From NCBI RefSeq assembly GCF_033115175.1, contig NC_084839.1:39169501-39233500 (forward strand): a stretch of DNA of 64,000 nt. The letters are read 5' to 3'. Made by a program: the position numbers and the translations under genes. Within the stretch, counting starts at the first letter, position 1; the number at the start of each line of letters is the position of its first letter. A model generated the notes under the pieces. That model did no database searches. It was not told the DNA's origin and worked only from the letters and a program-made list of their open reading frames with translations. Origin of the DNA: Lepus europaeus (lineage: Eukaryota > Chordata > Mammalia > Lagomorpha > Leporidae). Shown piece after piece: positions 23,187 through 35,441 of the stretch.

Positions 23187-24819
23187 GTATGTCAGCCTGG
23201 GGTTTCCACAGGCTCTTCCCAGGGGCTGGGCTCCTCTGCCCTTGCTGGCTCAGGTGTGCCACCTGCCGAGTCCAAGAGTAGGTTACAAATAGGTGTACTG
23301 TGGCATGCAGATGTGCGGGAAGAGGGGTACGGGACAGCGGCCATGGGCCAGGGGCAAGACCTTTGGCCCCGTGATGTTTCTGTGTTTGACTGTGGATACT
23401 TCTCGCTGTCCCCTCCCATCAAGAGGCTTATCTGGAGATGGAGGCTGGTGTTGGCAGGCCCCTTCTGCTGGGTGCTAATGCGCTGACTGAACTGAACGGA
23501 TTATTTCACCTCCAGCACTCTGGGGATTCTTCAGTGTCCCATGGGTCATTCTGAATCTGGCACATTACCTCTGCGTCTGTCGCTTGCAGATTTTTGTAAT
23601 TGCTCAATAGCGCTATAGGTCAGGAAAGGAACTGCCTGAGTGATATCCTAAGTACAGAAATCATAATTGGTTGGAAATGGAAACACTGAGAAGTATCACC
23701 ACATATCTGAAGTACTTCTCTCTTGGGCTTGGCCGTTTCGTGCCTCCTCAGGTGGAATTGAATTATCTTGCCATCTGAGCCCTGTAGTAAGTCATCCGGG
23801 CAGTGTGTGCCGTTCATTTCAGTAGTCCTAGAGTTTAAAGCTGTCTTTATTGTTTAAGTGTTGGCATTTATTTATGAATAAAACTCTCCAGGCTTTTCAT
23901 GCCTTATGGCACTCTAAATTCCTTCAGTGACAGTAAATTATTTATAACAAGGCCCTAGAGCGAAGCTGTGAACAGGCCTTCTAATAATAATTTCCTATGG
24001 TTGTTTTTCTTCACTATGATGATGATGATCATAAGCATGTCAGAATGAGTAAAGAACTGGGGGGTGAGCAGTCTAGTTTGCATTTCTGGGTATGGTTTTT
24101 CCAGAATTTAGCTTGCAGCGATACTTGCTTGCTAATGAGAACACTGGCCACCCTTGCCACAGTGTGCCTGATTTCAAGATGACAGAAGAACCGAGAAGGA
24201 CTCTGTCAAACTGTGGAACTCGGGTGTCTCTCCTGGAATCTTTCCTTTCTTCAGCACTTCCCTGGCACCTCTGGGTGCATGGTCCTACTGCTGAAAACAT
24301 AAAGTGAGTTCTGGTTCTTTGAGGTGCAGGAATATACAAGTATATTCTTTGTGGCACAAAGACTCATTGTGACAGATGTTAGATTCGCTGCTCTCTGGTG
24401 TCTTCTCCTGCCCACATGGCCGTCTGTACCCATCCTGGCTGTGTGTTGCAACAGCTGTTGCCCTTGCCACAGTATCACGGGAGCCTCTCTCCTTGGAATT
24501 TCTTTAAAGTGCCACCAGGGAGTGTTCTTCCTATATAACTCTTTTATCCTGTTTCCTTCCGAGTGGATGCTGCTGGAATGTTGTTGCTTTTCTACTGTAA
24601 TGGAAAAACCAAGCGAGGCACGCACCCAAGTCCATGGGAGTACAGTGAGTGAGACTCTGGTCTTGTCCAGGAAAGACACCTGTCCCATTTTCTGAAAAGA
24701 CCCAGCATTGAAGCCCTTCTTCAGACCCTCTGTCTTGGCTGTCTGCCAAGGTGTGCAGAGCAAGGCTGATGTACAGAGCTGTGCTACACCTGCCCTTGGC
24801 TGCATAATCTCGTTGCATC

Positions 24820-24945
24820 TACATGATAAGGGATTCTGGGAGACCAGGAAATTTGTGTTGCATACTATTGTATCTTTATGCCTCTCACAGTGCCAGGCAT
24901 GTAATAGGTGCTTATATATATTAACTGTATAAATAAAAATGATTG
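24820..24945 (+). mobile_element. L2-like LINE 3' end fragment
   Basis: 'cacagtgccaggcatgtaataggtgcttatatatatt' matches the pattern 'cagtgcctggcacatagtaggtgctcaataaat' seen at L2 3' ends. It is short and diverged. Confidence 0.55.
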
Positions 24946-26601
24946 AGAGAAATGAGAGCTGGAGAGGTGAGTTAACTTGTCAACACTTAGTAGGTACTCC
25001 ATAGGTGGACTGGGATTCCTACTTGGCCGTGACTGATTGGGGCTGCTCTTTGAAAGCCTCTGTTACAAATCAGTTGTGACTGTCAAGCATGCTGTCCTGG
25101 GTTTTGTCAACAAATTAGAAACCACGTAAGTTATTTTAACAGCTGATTTCATATAAGAAATCAATATGACAGATACTGGAGGACAGACTGGGTGAACTTG
25201 GAACATGGAGTGGGTCATAGGAAATGGCCGCTACTCTGAGGGTTGGAGAGCACTAGGGAAAAGCTGGGGTTATCGCAGCCCAGAAGCTCAAAGAGGACCC
25301 TGAGGAGAGGGTGCTGTGTTGCTGGTCGGGCATCTCAGGAGGTATGATGAGATTGAGTCTGGGACAAACTGCTGCAGCTGCTTGGGGCCACACAACAGGT
25401 ACAGGAAGAAGCAGGTCCCTCCTTCCTCCTCCAGCCTTGCAGGCTCTATCTAGCACCCCCTACTGACATGGCAAGAACAGGACAGCAAACAAGAAATGTG
25501 TGTTCAGAGGCCCAGCCCCAGCATCAGGAATCTGGGTCCGGATGGTCAAGTGTGGAGCTGTGAAACCAAAATGTAACAGAAACACTCATTTGAGAAAGTT
25601 TTTATGTTCCTAATGAATCTTATCCTTGGGATAATGGGCCTGTTTCTTATTTTCTTGTGATATAGAATCAAGATAAACTCAAAGTACTGAAAAAAATGTT
25701 TGGTCAGTGGTGAGTTTTCATGAGGTAGTTAATAGCATTATATGTTGAAACAGATAGACTCAAACTCAGGAGAAAGCCTTGCCCTGACAGAGAATCTGCA
25801 TGCTGTGTGCTCTGTTAAGCGAACTGCATGGTCTAGGGCAACACACGGACTCTGTGACCACCATAAGGGAACTTGAACTCTGAGAGTCAACGTGAAATCT
25901 GCAAGAAGCCTCAGTGCGGGGAATCAGGAATGGCAGCGATGCAGGCCTTAGTGCCTTCATTTGGAATCTGGGTTCTTGCCTCACAAAAAGATAAGAATTC
26001 AAAGGGAAGTCATCCGTACATACTACACAACTGAGAACAGGATTTATTTAAAAGTGAGAGAATAAATATACATTCATTCATAAGTGTAGGTTGCCCCTCA
26101 CGGAGAAATACTGTTCATGAGTGGGCTGGAGGGTTGCCCAAAAAAAGAGAGAGAGGAAAAAAGTCTAAGTAGCACCCCAAGTTGTAGTCAGGAGTGAAAA
26201 GAGGGCTCTCCCTCATTTTCAGCCTCTTTTAGCCTGTATGAAGCCATCTGGGAATCTTAATGGCACCTTCATGAGGAGTTTAATATCCAGGTAGTCATCA
26301 TGATGTCTCCTGGATGAGATACAGGTGCATCCTGGGGAAGTGGTCTCTTTTGACTGACAGGTTAAGATATTATATTGCAGGGCTACAATGATTCCAGCCC
26401 ACTTAGGCCTAACTGCCTGCCTGCCTGTTCATACTATATCATTAGGAAGAATGAAGGTTCAAAATTATAGATCAACATTAAGACACAGTGCCTTATCAAT
26501 CTCTCTACCCTTCAGTCATTCCCCTTAAGCTGTTGGTCCAGCTGTGTGCCATGTGCTGCCATTGGTGGTTTCCAAATCCTGCCTCCATTTCTTTTCTTTT
26601 C

Positions 26602-26941
26602 TTTTTTTTTTTTAAAGATTTATTCACTTTTTGGAAACAACCGGGTTACAAAGAGGCAGAGACACAGAGAGAAAGAAAGAAGGGAGAGGAGAGAGAGAGA
26701 ATGTCTTCCATCTGCCGGTTCTCTCCACAAATGGCTGCAATGGTCAGGGCTGGGCCAGGCTGAAGCCAAGAGCCAGGAGCTTCTTCCAGGTCTCCCACGT
26801 GGGCTCAGGGTCCCAAGTACTTGGGCCATCTTCCACTGCTTTCCCAGGTGCATTAGCAGGAAGTGGGATTGGAAGTGGAGCAGCTGGAATTTGAACTGGC
26901 ACCCAAATGGGCTTTACCCACTACTCTACAGCACTGAGCCC
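26602..26941 (-). mobile_element. CSINE with target-site duplication
   Basis: Reverse copy with a shortened head (ending 'ctctacagcactgagcccc'). CCTCCATTTC flanks it at 26582-26591 and 26942-26951. The 'aggttgcaaccgg'-like tail module is altered ('cactttttggaaacaacc'). Confidence 0.93.
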
Positions 26942-26952
26942 CCTCCATTTCC

Positions 26953-27247
26953 TTTTTTTTAAAAGATTGATTTATTTATTTGAAAGTCAGAGTTACACAG
27001 AGAGAGGAGAACCGTCTGATGGTTCACTCCCCAGTTGGCCACAACAGCTGGAAGCCAGGAGCCAGCTTTTTCTGGGTCTCCCATGCAGGTGCAAGGGCTC
27101 AAGGACTTGGGCCATCTTCTACTGCTTTCCCAGTCCATTGTAGAGAGCTGGATTGGAAGTGGAGCAGCCGGGACTTGAGCCGGTGCCCACATGGGATGCT
27201 GGCACTGCAGGCGGTGGCTTTAACTGCTACACCACAGTGCCGACCCC
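26953..27247 (-). mobile_element. CSINE inserted at the same target sequence
   Basis: It begins directly after the repeated CCTCCATTTC of the previous element and is followed by another 'cccatttc' (27253-27260). The body lacks the 'cggagctgcgccgatc' block. The head ends 'ccacagtgccgacccc'. Confidence 0.92.
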
Positions 27248-27539
27248 TCCCCCCCCATTTCTGACTTATAGATATCTGACATTGTTGCTGCCAGCAAACA
27301 AACGTCTGCCATGTTTGACCCACTTGGTTGACTCCATGTTGCCATGAGTAGGGAAGGCATTGAGGTTAGTAGGGGTAGAAGAGTCATTACTAGAAAACTT
27401 GCCATGTCTGAGAACCCTAAATAATAGGACAGTGGGAAGACGAGATTTATCTATACCATGAAGCAGGAAAGGGGCGAGGGGAGGACACCTAAGTGTTCGG
27501 AGTTGGGTGGGATTAATTGCTGCTGACTTTTCTGATTAC

Positions 27540-27700
27540 CTCCTGTGTGAGCATAGATGAGTGCCTGGGTTTCTTTGCACCCGTTTTCTCCTCTGTAAAT
27601 CCACAAAGTGCAGATTATGTTGGCCTAACAGAGTTTTTCTAGTGATTAACATTTTTCATGTACTTTGTGTCACTTGGTCTTCCAAACCCTTTGTGAGGGT
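27540..27700 (+). mobile_element. MIR-like SINE fragment
   Basis: 'gtgcctgggtttctttgcacccgttttctcctctgtaaat' resembles the MIR 3' half ('tgcctcagtttcctcatctgtaaaatg'). Low similarity and approximate edges. Confidence 0.4.
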
Positions 27701-27810
27701 GTTCATGTGACATTTACAGTCTCTGGGTGTGAGAGATGGATGTGTTTGCAAATTTTTAAAGAAACATAGTGGGTGTTTTTCTTTACTTGTACTGTGAAAT
27801 GCAAGCCACC

Positions 27811-28121
27811 TTTTTTTTTTATTTTTAAAAAATATTTATTTATTTTAAAAGCAGAGAGAGACCCATCTTCTGTCTGCTCATTCACTTCCCAAATGGCCCC
27901 AACAATCAGGGCTGATCCAGGCCAAAGCCAGGAGCTCCAGCTAGGTCTCTTACATGGGTGTCAGGGGCCCAAGCACTTGGTCATCTTCCACTGCTTTCCC
28001 AGGTACATTAGCAGAGAGCTGGATCCAAAGCAGAGTAGCCAGAACTGGAACCAGCAGCTCCAGCATGGGATGCTGGCTTTGCAGGTGGCAGCTTAACCTC
28101 CTGTGCCACAATGCTGGTCCC
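27811..28121 (-). mobile_element. CSINE, moderately diverged
   Basis: T-tail, 'aaaatatttatttattttaaaagcagagagag', body and head 'ctgtgccacaatgctggtcc'. Confidence 0.9.
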
Positions 28122-29209
28122 CATCTTTGTTGCAGAGAGCCCTGCACCCCCATTTCCTGCTTCTGTTCCCTCTATCAGAACCCCCTTCCTTCTGGCAGGT
28201 GGGGCCTGAGAACTAGCATTGAGAAGAGGGGAAAAGAAAGAAGAAAATTCACAGGCTCACCTGAAGCTGAGACATGTTTGAGTCAAATCCTGTACTATCC
28301 TGAACGTAGATACTAGGTATTCGTTAAGTGTTAAGATTCTACCTCCATCTTAAAAGAGTAGCTGCTATTAAGTTTTATATGGAAAATTACTAAGATACCA
28401 ACCAATTTTTTGCTATTCATATGTGAATTGTTTATAAAGAAGCTGTCAATACTTTTCTTATAACTGTATTTATGTCTTACCTAATTCTCAAAAGCTGACT
28501 CACAATTTGCTTGAAGGTAAACAGGGGTGTTCCAGTATGTATTTGTACTTCAGAAAGGCCTGGCTTGAATATAGAGAAATTGTCCTTATTTAAGATATTT
28601 TGAGGAGCAGTAAAGACAGGAAATTAGATTTCTAGGGAGGGCCTGCTCAGTCTCTATAGGCTCCTGTAACTAGAGACCCTAAGGCAGAGGGGATAGGACA
28701 CCATGACCTTGAGATAGCAGAGTATTTTTCAGAGTGAAGGCTAAATTAGAAGTCTGGAAAGGAGAGGGACAGGTAGACTGTACAGGCCTCTCGTGGAATC
28801 CTGACCTCCCAAGAAGGCTCCCTTGGTTCCTCCCCCGCTGTCAATTGCTGAGGTTGGGTCAGTTGGGAAATCTTCATTCTGCCGCACAGGTGCAGGCGAG
28901 GGCCTACTGTGTCTCAATCTTTATCCCATGGGAACCTTGAGAGAAACTTCTGCTTGTGGAAGAATACAGGCCAAGGGAGCCTCAGCCAGAGGTGCTGTCC
29001 ACCTCTTTGCAAGATGATGCAGCTCTTTTACTGAAACAAGACTCAATGTGCTGGGGAAACCAAGGCAACAGACTGAGAAGTGAGGTGTTTTCAGTGGAGC
29101 AGAACCAGGGCATGTGAGCTGGGGAAAGTGATGAATTGTATAATAAACTCTAATCTGGTCTCTTCTGGGTTATTTCCCCTGGGGCATTTGAGTACACTGG
29201 AGATCTAGT

Positions 29210-29237
29210 GTTTTTTTTTGTTGTTGTTGTTGTTTTT
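29210..29237. repeat. T-run and (GTT)n tract
   Basis: 'tttttttttgttgttgttgttgttttt', a simple T/GTT repeat with no recognised SINE body attached. Confidence 0.8.
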
Positions 29238-30164
29238 AATTTATTTTCTGCATTGAGTAATGTCGTCTTTCTGGCCCTCCCATGAAGAGGGTCTCCTATG
29301 TGGATGCCCCTGTAGGTGCAGTATTATGGCATGGCAAGTGGTGTTTTGATGATGTGTTTTTGAAATTGGTGACACAGTAGTTCCTACCATGGGAAATGGG
29401 AGGTGGTGAGGACCATTGTTCCAGCAAGCAAGCAGGAGAGTAAGGGAATGCACCTGCTATCTTTACAAATTCCAATGAAAATAGACTGACAAGGACAGCT
29501 CTTAGGCATGCTTAAACCCAGGCTGCCTTCTGTCAGAAATTTTATGTCCTTTCCAAAAACTATAATTCTTTTGAATCTTCTAAACCATTGTTTCTGGAAC
29601 AGTATAATCAGGTGTCCTTAGACTCACCTCCAGTCTCCTTATCTCAACTTGCAATGTCATGATCTGGGTAAATACATTTTTAAAACTTTTGAGATTTTTA
29701 GAAAATTATTTCATAAGGGACCATTATGACCCCTGGGCTTACTGAATATGAACTGTTATAGCAAAATACCTAACATATTGAGAGGGTCTCAGGACTATGA
29801 AAACATTGTCAGAGGGAACTCGGTGTCCCTCAGCCTGTGAAGCCACATGGGTAGGGACTGTAGAGGAAGACAGACCCATGTATATTCAGCATGAATTATC
29901 TACAAGTTGGTGTTTTGGAATATTCTGGAAGGATGCCAAATAGGCCACCCCAGGACCGCTCTTAATATCAGTTTCTCCTAAGAAGTACTTCTGTCTTGTG
30001 TGAGTCCCTCCAAGATCTAGACTTGAGGCCTCTCATCAGTGTGGAGGGCCTGGAAAAGTCTTCATTGTCCATGGTGGTTACTCAGAGGTCCTCAGCTGTG
30101 AGGACCAGCCCTGGCGTCCTCAATATGAGTCTGTGCTTACCTGCAGGAGACATTACGGGAAACC

Positions 30165-30506
30165 TTTTTTTTTTTTTTTTTCTTTAAGATTTATTTTATT
30201 TATTTGAAAACATTATAGAGAGAGAGGGAAAGAGAGAGAGAGAGATCTTCCATCAGCTGGTTTACTCCACAGATGGCTGCAACAGCCATGGCTGGGCCAG
30301 GCCCAAGCCAGGAGCTAGAAGCTTTATCAGAGTTTCCCACAGGGGTGGCAGGTGCTCAAGCACTTGGGCCACCCTCAACTGCTTTCCCAGGGACATTAGC
30401 AGGGAGTTGGATCGGAAGGAGTGCAGCCAGGTCTTGAACCTGTGCCCACATTGGATACCGGCATTGCAGGTGGCAACTTAATCCATTACGTCACAACACT
30501 GGCCCC
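30165..30506 (-). mobile_element. CSINE, near full length
   Basis: T17 tail, 'taagatttattttatttatttgaaaacatt', body and head 'gtcacaacactggcccc'. AAACCTTTT occurs on both sides (30160 and 30512), a likely target-site duplication. Confidence 0.92.
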
Positions 30507-30721
30507 ATGGCAAACCTTTTTAAGCAACCTGTCCCTGTGTTCCCCCATCTCAGGGAGGCCTCTGAGAAGGAAAGTGAAACTCTTGAGTTGAGAGCTGGGT
30601 CTCAAGTTTTGTCAGAAAAGACGTTTGGGAAAGGAAAGGGTAGAAGACAGCAGAGAAAGGGGAGCAGGTCCCTGGGAAGAGGGTTGAAGAGGTTCGACCC
30701 ATCCATCAGAAGGGTAAAGAC

Positions 30722-31016
30722 AGTGGGGCAGGCTTTGGGGCTTGATGCTTTGGCACCAGGTGGAAGGCCCATGTTGCTTATGAGAGTGCTTAGGTTCAAG
30801 TCCTAACTCCGCCTCCCATTCAGCTTCCTGGTCAAGTGCACCCTGGGGCTCAAGTAGCTAGATCCCTGCTGTCCATGTGTGAGACCTGGATGGAGTTCCT
30901 GGCTCCTGACTTCGCCGTGGCCCAGCCCCTGCTGTTGTGGGTATTTGAGTGAACCAGCAGATGGAAGATTATCAAGCTCTCTGTCTCTGTATTTTTCTGT
31001 CTCATCTTTTAAGAGA
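30722..31016 (+). mobile_element. CSINE, old, forward orientation
   Basis: 'gggcttgatgctttggcacc' (degraded head), 'ttcaagtcctaactccgcctcc', 'gagacctggatggagttcctggctcc', 'gaaccagcagatggaag' and a CT-rich end. An AG tract follows. Confidence 0.8.
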
Positions 31017-31760
31017 GAGAGAGAGAGGGCACAGATCCAGATCTTGATCCCCCAGGAGAGTAAAGACCAACCCCAGATGCCAGTTGACTTAGGCAGCCTC
31101 CTGAGCAGTCCCTGGCACCTGTGTGGGGGTGTGGAGAAGCCTTCTGAGGAAGCCTGGGGCAATGGAGATGGAATGTTTGTCACAGTCACACAGCTGGTTT
31201 GGAAACACCCCTGGGCTCATTTTAAGCTTCCCAACCTAGCTCATTGTTATTTTCTTTCCCTGTTCCCAGTTTTCCCTTGCAAATGACTGAGAACTCCTTA
31301 TGCTCAGAAAACACCTGGGTTATAATCAATGCATTTCCCTCCCTCAACCAGATATTTATTTTTATCAGCAACAGTTTATGTATGAATGAATAAAAAAGCG
31401 ATTAATGTAAAATTTAGGCGCAAACTCAGTGGTAGGCATGTGAGATGGAGATGTCTCCTGCTTTCTGATGGCAGCAGCTTCACTGAGTGAGTGCCTCGGG
31501 GGCAGGCAGCGAGCAAGACCCAGAGCAGGTCCTGGGAAAATGGGGAGACCTGGGACAGGACATTCAGCAGATAAGAAGGCAGGGTTTTTGGATAGTGGGC
31601 CCCCTGGACTGACCTTCTGCTTTGCTTGTTCCTCTCCACTTTTCATCTCTGTGCCTTTTTACTAGAATCTGGAAGGCTTTTTCAACTTCACATTCCAACC
31701 ACATTTGACTGCTAATTTTTTTTATTGTGTGTGTGTGTTTTTTTTAAAGGAGACTCAGGA

Positions 31761-32086
31761 TTTTTTTTTTTAAAGATTTTATTTATTTGAGAGGTAGAGT
31801 CACAGACAGTGAGAAGGAAAGACAGAGAGTAAGGTCTTTCCATTGGTTTACTCCCCAAATGGCCACAACGGCCGGAGCTGTGCCGATCCAAAGCCAGGAG
31901 CCAGGTGCCTTTTCCTGTCTCCCACAAGGGTGCAGGGGCCCAAGCACTTGAGCTATCTCTGCTGCTTTCCCAGGCCACAGCAGAGAGCTGGATCGGGAGA
32001 GGAACAGCCGGGACTAGAACTGGCGTCCATATGGGATGTTGGCACTGCAGGCGGAGGATTAACCTATTGCGCTATGTTGCTGGCCC
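31761..32086 (-). mobile_element. CSINE, near full length
   Basis: T-tail, 'gagaggtagagtcacagacagtgagaagg' (gacagtgag subtype), body and head 'gcgctatgttgctggcccc'. Confidence 0.92.
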
Positions 32087-32149
32087 CTTTTTTTCTTCTT
32101 TTATGGTACAAAATACAGATTGAAGTTATTTTCTTTGTTAGTGGTGGTA

Positions 32150-32552
32150 TTTTTTTTTTTTAAGATTTATTTACTTATTTGAAAGGCAGAGTTACAGAGA
32201 GGTAGAGGCGGAGTGGGGGGGGGCAAAGGAAGAGGGAAGGTGGAGGTGGAGGGAGACAGAGAGGGAGAGAGGGGAGGGAGAGAGAGAAGGAGAGGTCTTC
32301 CATCTGCTGGTTCATTCCCCAAATGGCAGCAATGGCTGGAGGTGGGCCAATCCAAAGCCAGGAGCCAGGTGCTTCTTCTGGGTCTCCCACGCAGGTGCAG
32401 GGGCCCAAGGACTTGGACCATCTTCTGCTGCTTTCCCAGGCCATAGCAGAGAGTTGGATTGGAAGAGGAGCAGCTGGGACTCAAACCGGCACTCATATGG
32501 GATGCTGGCACTGTAGCACAGCAGCTTTACAAGCTATGCCACAGCATGGCCT
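32150..32552 (-). mobile_element. CSINE with expanded purine tract
   Basis: A T-tail and 'aggcagagttacagagaggtag' are followed by an expanded G/A-rich tract (about 32206-32293, G-runs with GGGA and GAGA units) before 'cttccatctgctggttca'. The head, ending 'gccacagcatggcctcc', is damaged. It is about 60-70 bases longer than its neighbours because of the purine tract. Confidence 0.9.
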
Positions 32553-32589
32553 CCATCTGTGCTAATTTTTAATTAACATCTTGTTATTG

Positions 32590-32735
32590 GAGATATATGT
32601 ATGTAAGATTTTTATGTCTTTTTGACGTTTTAATCACTGTGAAATGATGCTTTTTATCTGTTATTACGCCTTGCCTTGAAATTTATTTTGTTTAATATTA
32701 ATATTGCCACATCAGTTTTCTTTGTTTTTGTTTTT
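32590..32735 (+). mobile_element. L1M-like relic
   Basis: 'cttgaaatttattttgtttaatattaatattgcc' then 'acatcagttttctttg' echoes the L1 segment 'tattttgtctgatattaatatagccactccagctttctttt'. Approximate edges. Confidence 0.55.
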
Positions 32736-32874
32736 CTTAATGAAATTTTTTCTAGTTGTATTAAGCTTGAAATAGAATGAGTCTTGTGGCATCTCTAAAG
32801 CCCACACATGTTTTTCTAGCACAGATTTTTAAAGCCCTAGAAAGATAGTTTCCATTACCACTGCTTTTTAAAAC

Positions 32875-33185
32875 AGCTGTAGTGTGGCATAATTGTCATT
32901 TAGTAAACTGCATATACTTAAAATGCAATATTTGGTAAGTTTTAACATACGTATACACAGTGAGCCTTTGCAGTAGTCACCTCCAAAAGCCTTCTCGTGC
33001 CCTTTTATACTAATCTTTTCTTCCCTTCCCCATCTCCCTTACCTCATCCCCAGGGCACTACTGATATGTTTTTTGTCACCAGAGATTTGTTAATATTTTC
33101 TAGAATTTTGTATAAATGGAGTCATACAGTATGTACTCTATGCATTTGAATAATTTTTTAGATTTCTGTTTTTAAGGTCACTGAT
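32875..33185 (+). mobile_element. L1 3' region relic
   Basis: A run of landmarks in the right order: 'gtggcataattgtcatttagtaaactgcatatactta', 'aagttttaacatacgtatacacagtgag', 'ctcgtgcccttttata', 'gggcactactgatatg', 'ttctagaattttgtataaatggagtcatacagtatgtactct'. These match a conserved older L1 3' region. Interrupted downstream by CSINE 33302-33640. Confidence 0.7.
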
Positions 33186-33301
33186 TATTCTACAGGATCA
33201 AATCTGTGGTTAATCTCATGAAAAACTTTTCATTTCAGATTCTGAATTTTTCAGTTTTCACATTTCTATTTAGTTCTTTTATACTTCTAAAATACATTGT
33301 T

Positions 33302-33640
33302 GGCTGGTGCCGCGGCTCAACAGGCTAATCCTCCACCTGCGGTGCCGGCACACCAGGTTCTAGTCCCGGTTGGGGCGCCGGATTCTGTCCCGGTTGCCCC
33401 TCTTCCAGGCCAGCTCTCTGCTGTGGTCCGGGAGTGCAGAGGAGGATGGCCCAAGTGCTTAGGCCCTGCACCCGCATGGGAGACCAAGAGAGGCACCTGG
33501 CTCCTGGCTTCAGATCAGCGTGGTGCGCCGGCTGCAGTGGCCATTGCGGGGTGAACCAGTGGAAAAGGAAGACCTTTCTGTCTCTCTCCCTCTCACTGTC
33601 CACTCTGCCTGTCAAAAAAAATAATAAAATAAAAAAAAAG
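33302..33640 (+). mobile_element. Young full-length CSINE with target-site duplication
   Basis: Head 'ggctggtgccgcggctcaac', intact body, 'ctgtccactctgcctgtc' and an A-rich tail with TAA interruptions. TAAAATACATTGT is repeated at 33288-33300 and 33646-33658. The near-consensus sequence marks a recent insertion. Confidence 0.96.
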
Positions 33641-33738
33641 AATTTTAAAATACATTGTCTTCTCACCTGTTGTATCCATCCTTTTTATAGATTCTTTAGC
33701 ATATTTATGATAATATTTGAAATCTATAATTGCTAATT

Positions 33739-33981
33739 TTTTAAAGATTTATTTATTTATTTATTTGAAAATCAGAGTTACAGAGAGAGAGGGAGAGAGG
33801 AGAGTGATCTTCCACTTGCTGGTTCACTCCTGAAATGGGTGCAACAGCCAGGGCTGGGGCAGGCTGAAGCCAGGAACCAGGAGCACTTGGGCCATGTTCT
33901 ATTGCTTTCCCAGGGACATGAGCAGATAGCTGTAGGAGCAGAGCAGCCAGTAATTGAACTGACACTGCAGACAGTGGTGTA
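33739..33981 (-). mobile_element. CSINE, 5'-truncated
   Basis: Tail, AG block and body are present, but the head stops near 'gacactgcagacagtggtgta'. GCTAATT flanks it at 33732-33738 and 33982-33988. Confidence 0.88.
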
Positions 33982-34655
33982 GCTAATTCTAACATCTCAT
34001 TCACCCATGTTTTTCTTTGGATTATGGGTTCCATTTCCTTGCTTCATGTATCTAATAATTCTTTAATGGTCCCATGGCTGCTAAGTTATAGAGACTCTCT
34101 CTGTATTATGTCATCTTCTTCTACAGAGTCTTTTGTTCTAGCAGGCGGATCACTGATTCTGTGGAGGCTTGATTTAAAGCTTTATTAAGACTCACCTTTC
34201 TGAGTTTTGCCCTTAGTCTCATGGGGTATCTTGGAAAGACCAGATCTTGGCAGAACTTGAACTCCAGACGCTGTCTTCCCAGCACTGGACAGTGGCTAAA
34301 GCTGCTGCTCATCTCTCCCAGCCTCATAGCTGGTGTTTCCCTCTGGGCTCCTTGGGGGATCCTCCTGTACTAGCATGATGCACGAGTCAGCTGGTGATTT
34401 GAGGCAAGTGTGCATGTAGCTTCCCACCTGGGCTGGCAGCCTCACCTTTCCTGCCTGAGCTCTGTTCTCCAGAGTTATCAAGTAAACATGGAACATTCCC
34501 TCTGAGAGAGGGAAGCGCCCGCAGAGAAAGCCAGGAGAAAGTAGCTCTCGCCTTGGCTCACTTTTTTCTAGGATCACAGCTCCTCTGGGTTTTGCCTGAT
34601 TTTGGTTGCTCTCCAGTCCATCAAAAAGTTGCTTTTAATATTTTATCCAGAATTT

Positions 34656-34979
34656 TAAAAAAAAGATTTATTTTATTTATTTTAAAGAGTTACAGAGAGA
34701 GGTAGAGACAGGGAGAGAGGTCTTCCATCCGCTGGTTCACTCCCCAGATGGCTGCAACGGCCGGAGCTGCACCAATCCGAAGCCAGGAGCCAGGAGCTTC
34801 TTCTGGGTCTCCCATGTGGGCTCAGGGGCCCAAGCACTTGGGCCATCTTCTACTGCTTTCCCAGGCCATAGCAGAGAGCTGGAGCGGAAGTGAAGCAGCT
34901 GGGACTCGAACAGGCCCCCATATGGGATGCCGGCGCTTCAGGCCAGGGCGTTAACCCGCTGTGCCACAGCTCCGGCCCC
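34656..34979 (-). mobile_element. CSINE with 14-bp target-site duplication
   Basis: Full-length reverse copy, head ending 'ccacagctccggcccc'. TTTATCCAGAATTT is repeated exactly at 34642-34655 and 34980-34993. Confidence 0.96.
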
Positions 34980-35122
34980 TTTATCCAGAATTTAAAACTG
35001 TTTTGGGCTGAAGGGTTTAGTTAGTATAAATTAACTCATTATTATAGGAAGCAGAACTCCCCAGTCCTTGTATGGGCTTCTCCCCCACACCCACCTTGCT
35101 TCTCTCAATTGAGAAAATAAAA

Positions 35123-35441
35123 TGGCGCTGTGGCACAGTTAGTTAAGCTGCCGCCTGTATCACCGACATCCCATATGAGTGCCTGTTTGAGTCTGGCTGC
35201 TCCACTTCTGATCCAACTCCCCACTAATGCGCCTGGGAAAGCAGCGGAAGATGGTTGAGTGCTTGGGGCTCTGCCACCCACTTGGCAGATCTGGATGGAG
35301 TTCCAGGCTCCTGGCTTCAGTCTGGCCCAGCCCTAGCCATTGCAGCCATCTAGGGAGTAAACCAACCAGCAGATGGAAGGTCTCTCTCTCTGTCTCTCTC
35401 TCTGCCTTTCAAATAAATAGATAATTTTTAAAAAAAAAAAA
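35123..35441 (+). mobile_element. CSINE with target-site duplication, forward orientation
   Basis: Head 'tggcgctgtggcacagttag', body, CT block 'ctctctctctgtctctctctctgcc', A-tail. GAGAAAATA is repeated at 35111-35119 and 35442-35450. Confidence 0.94.
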
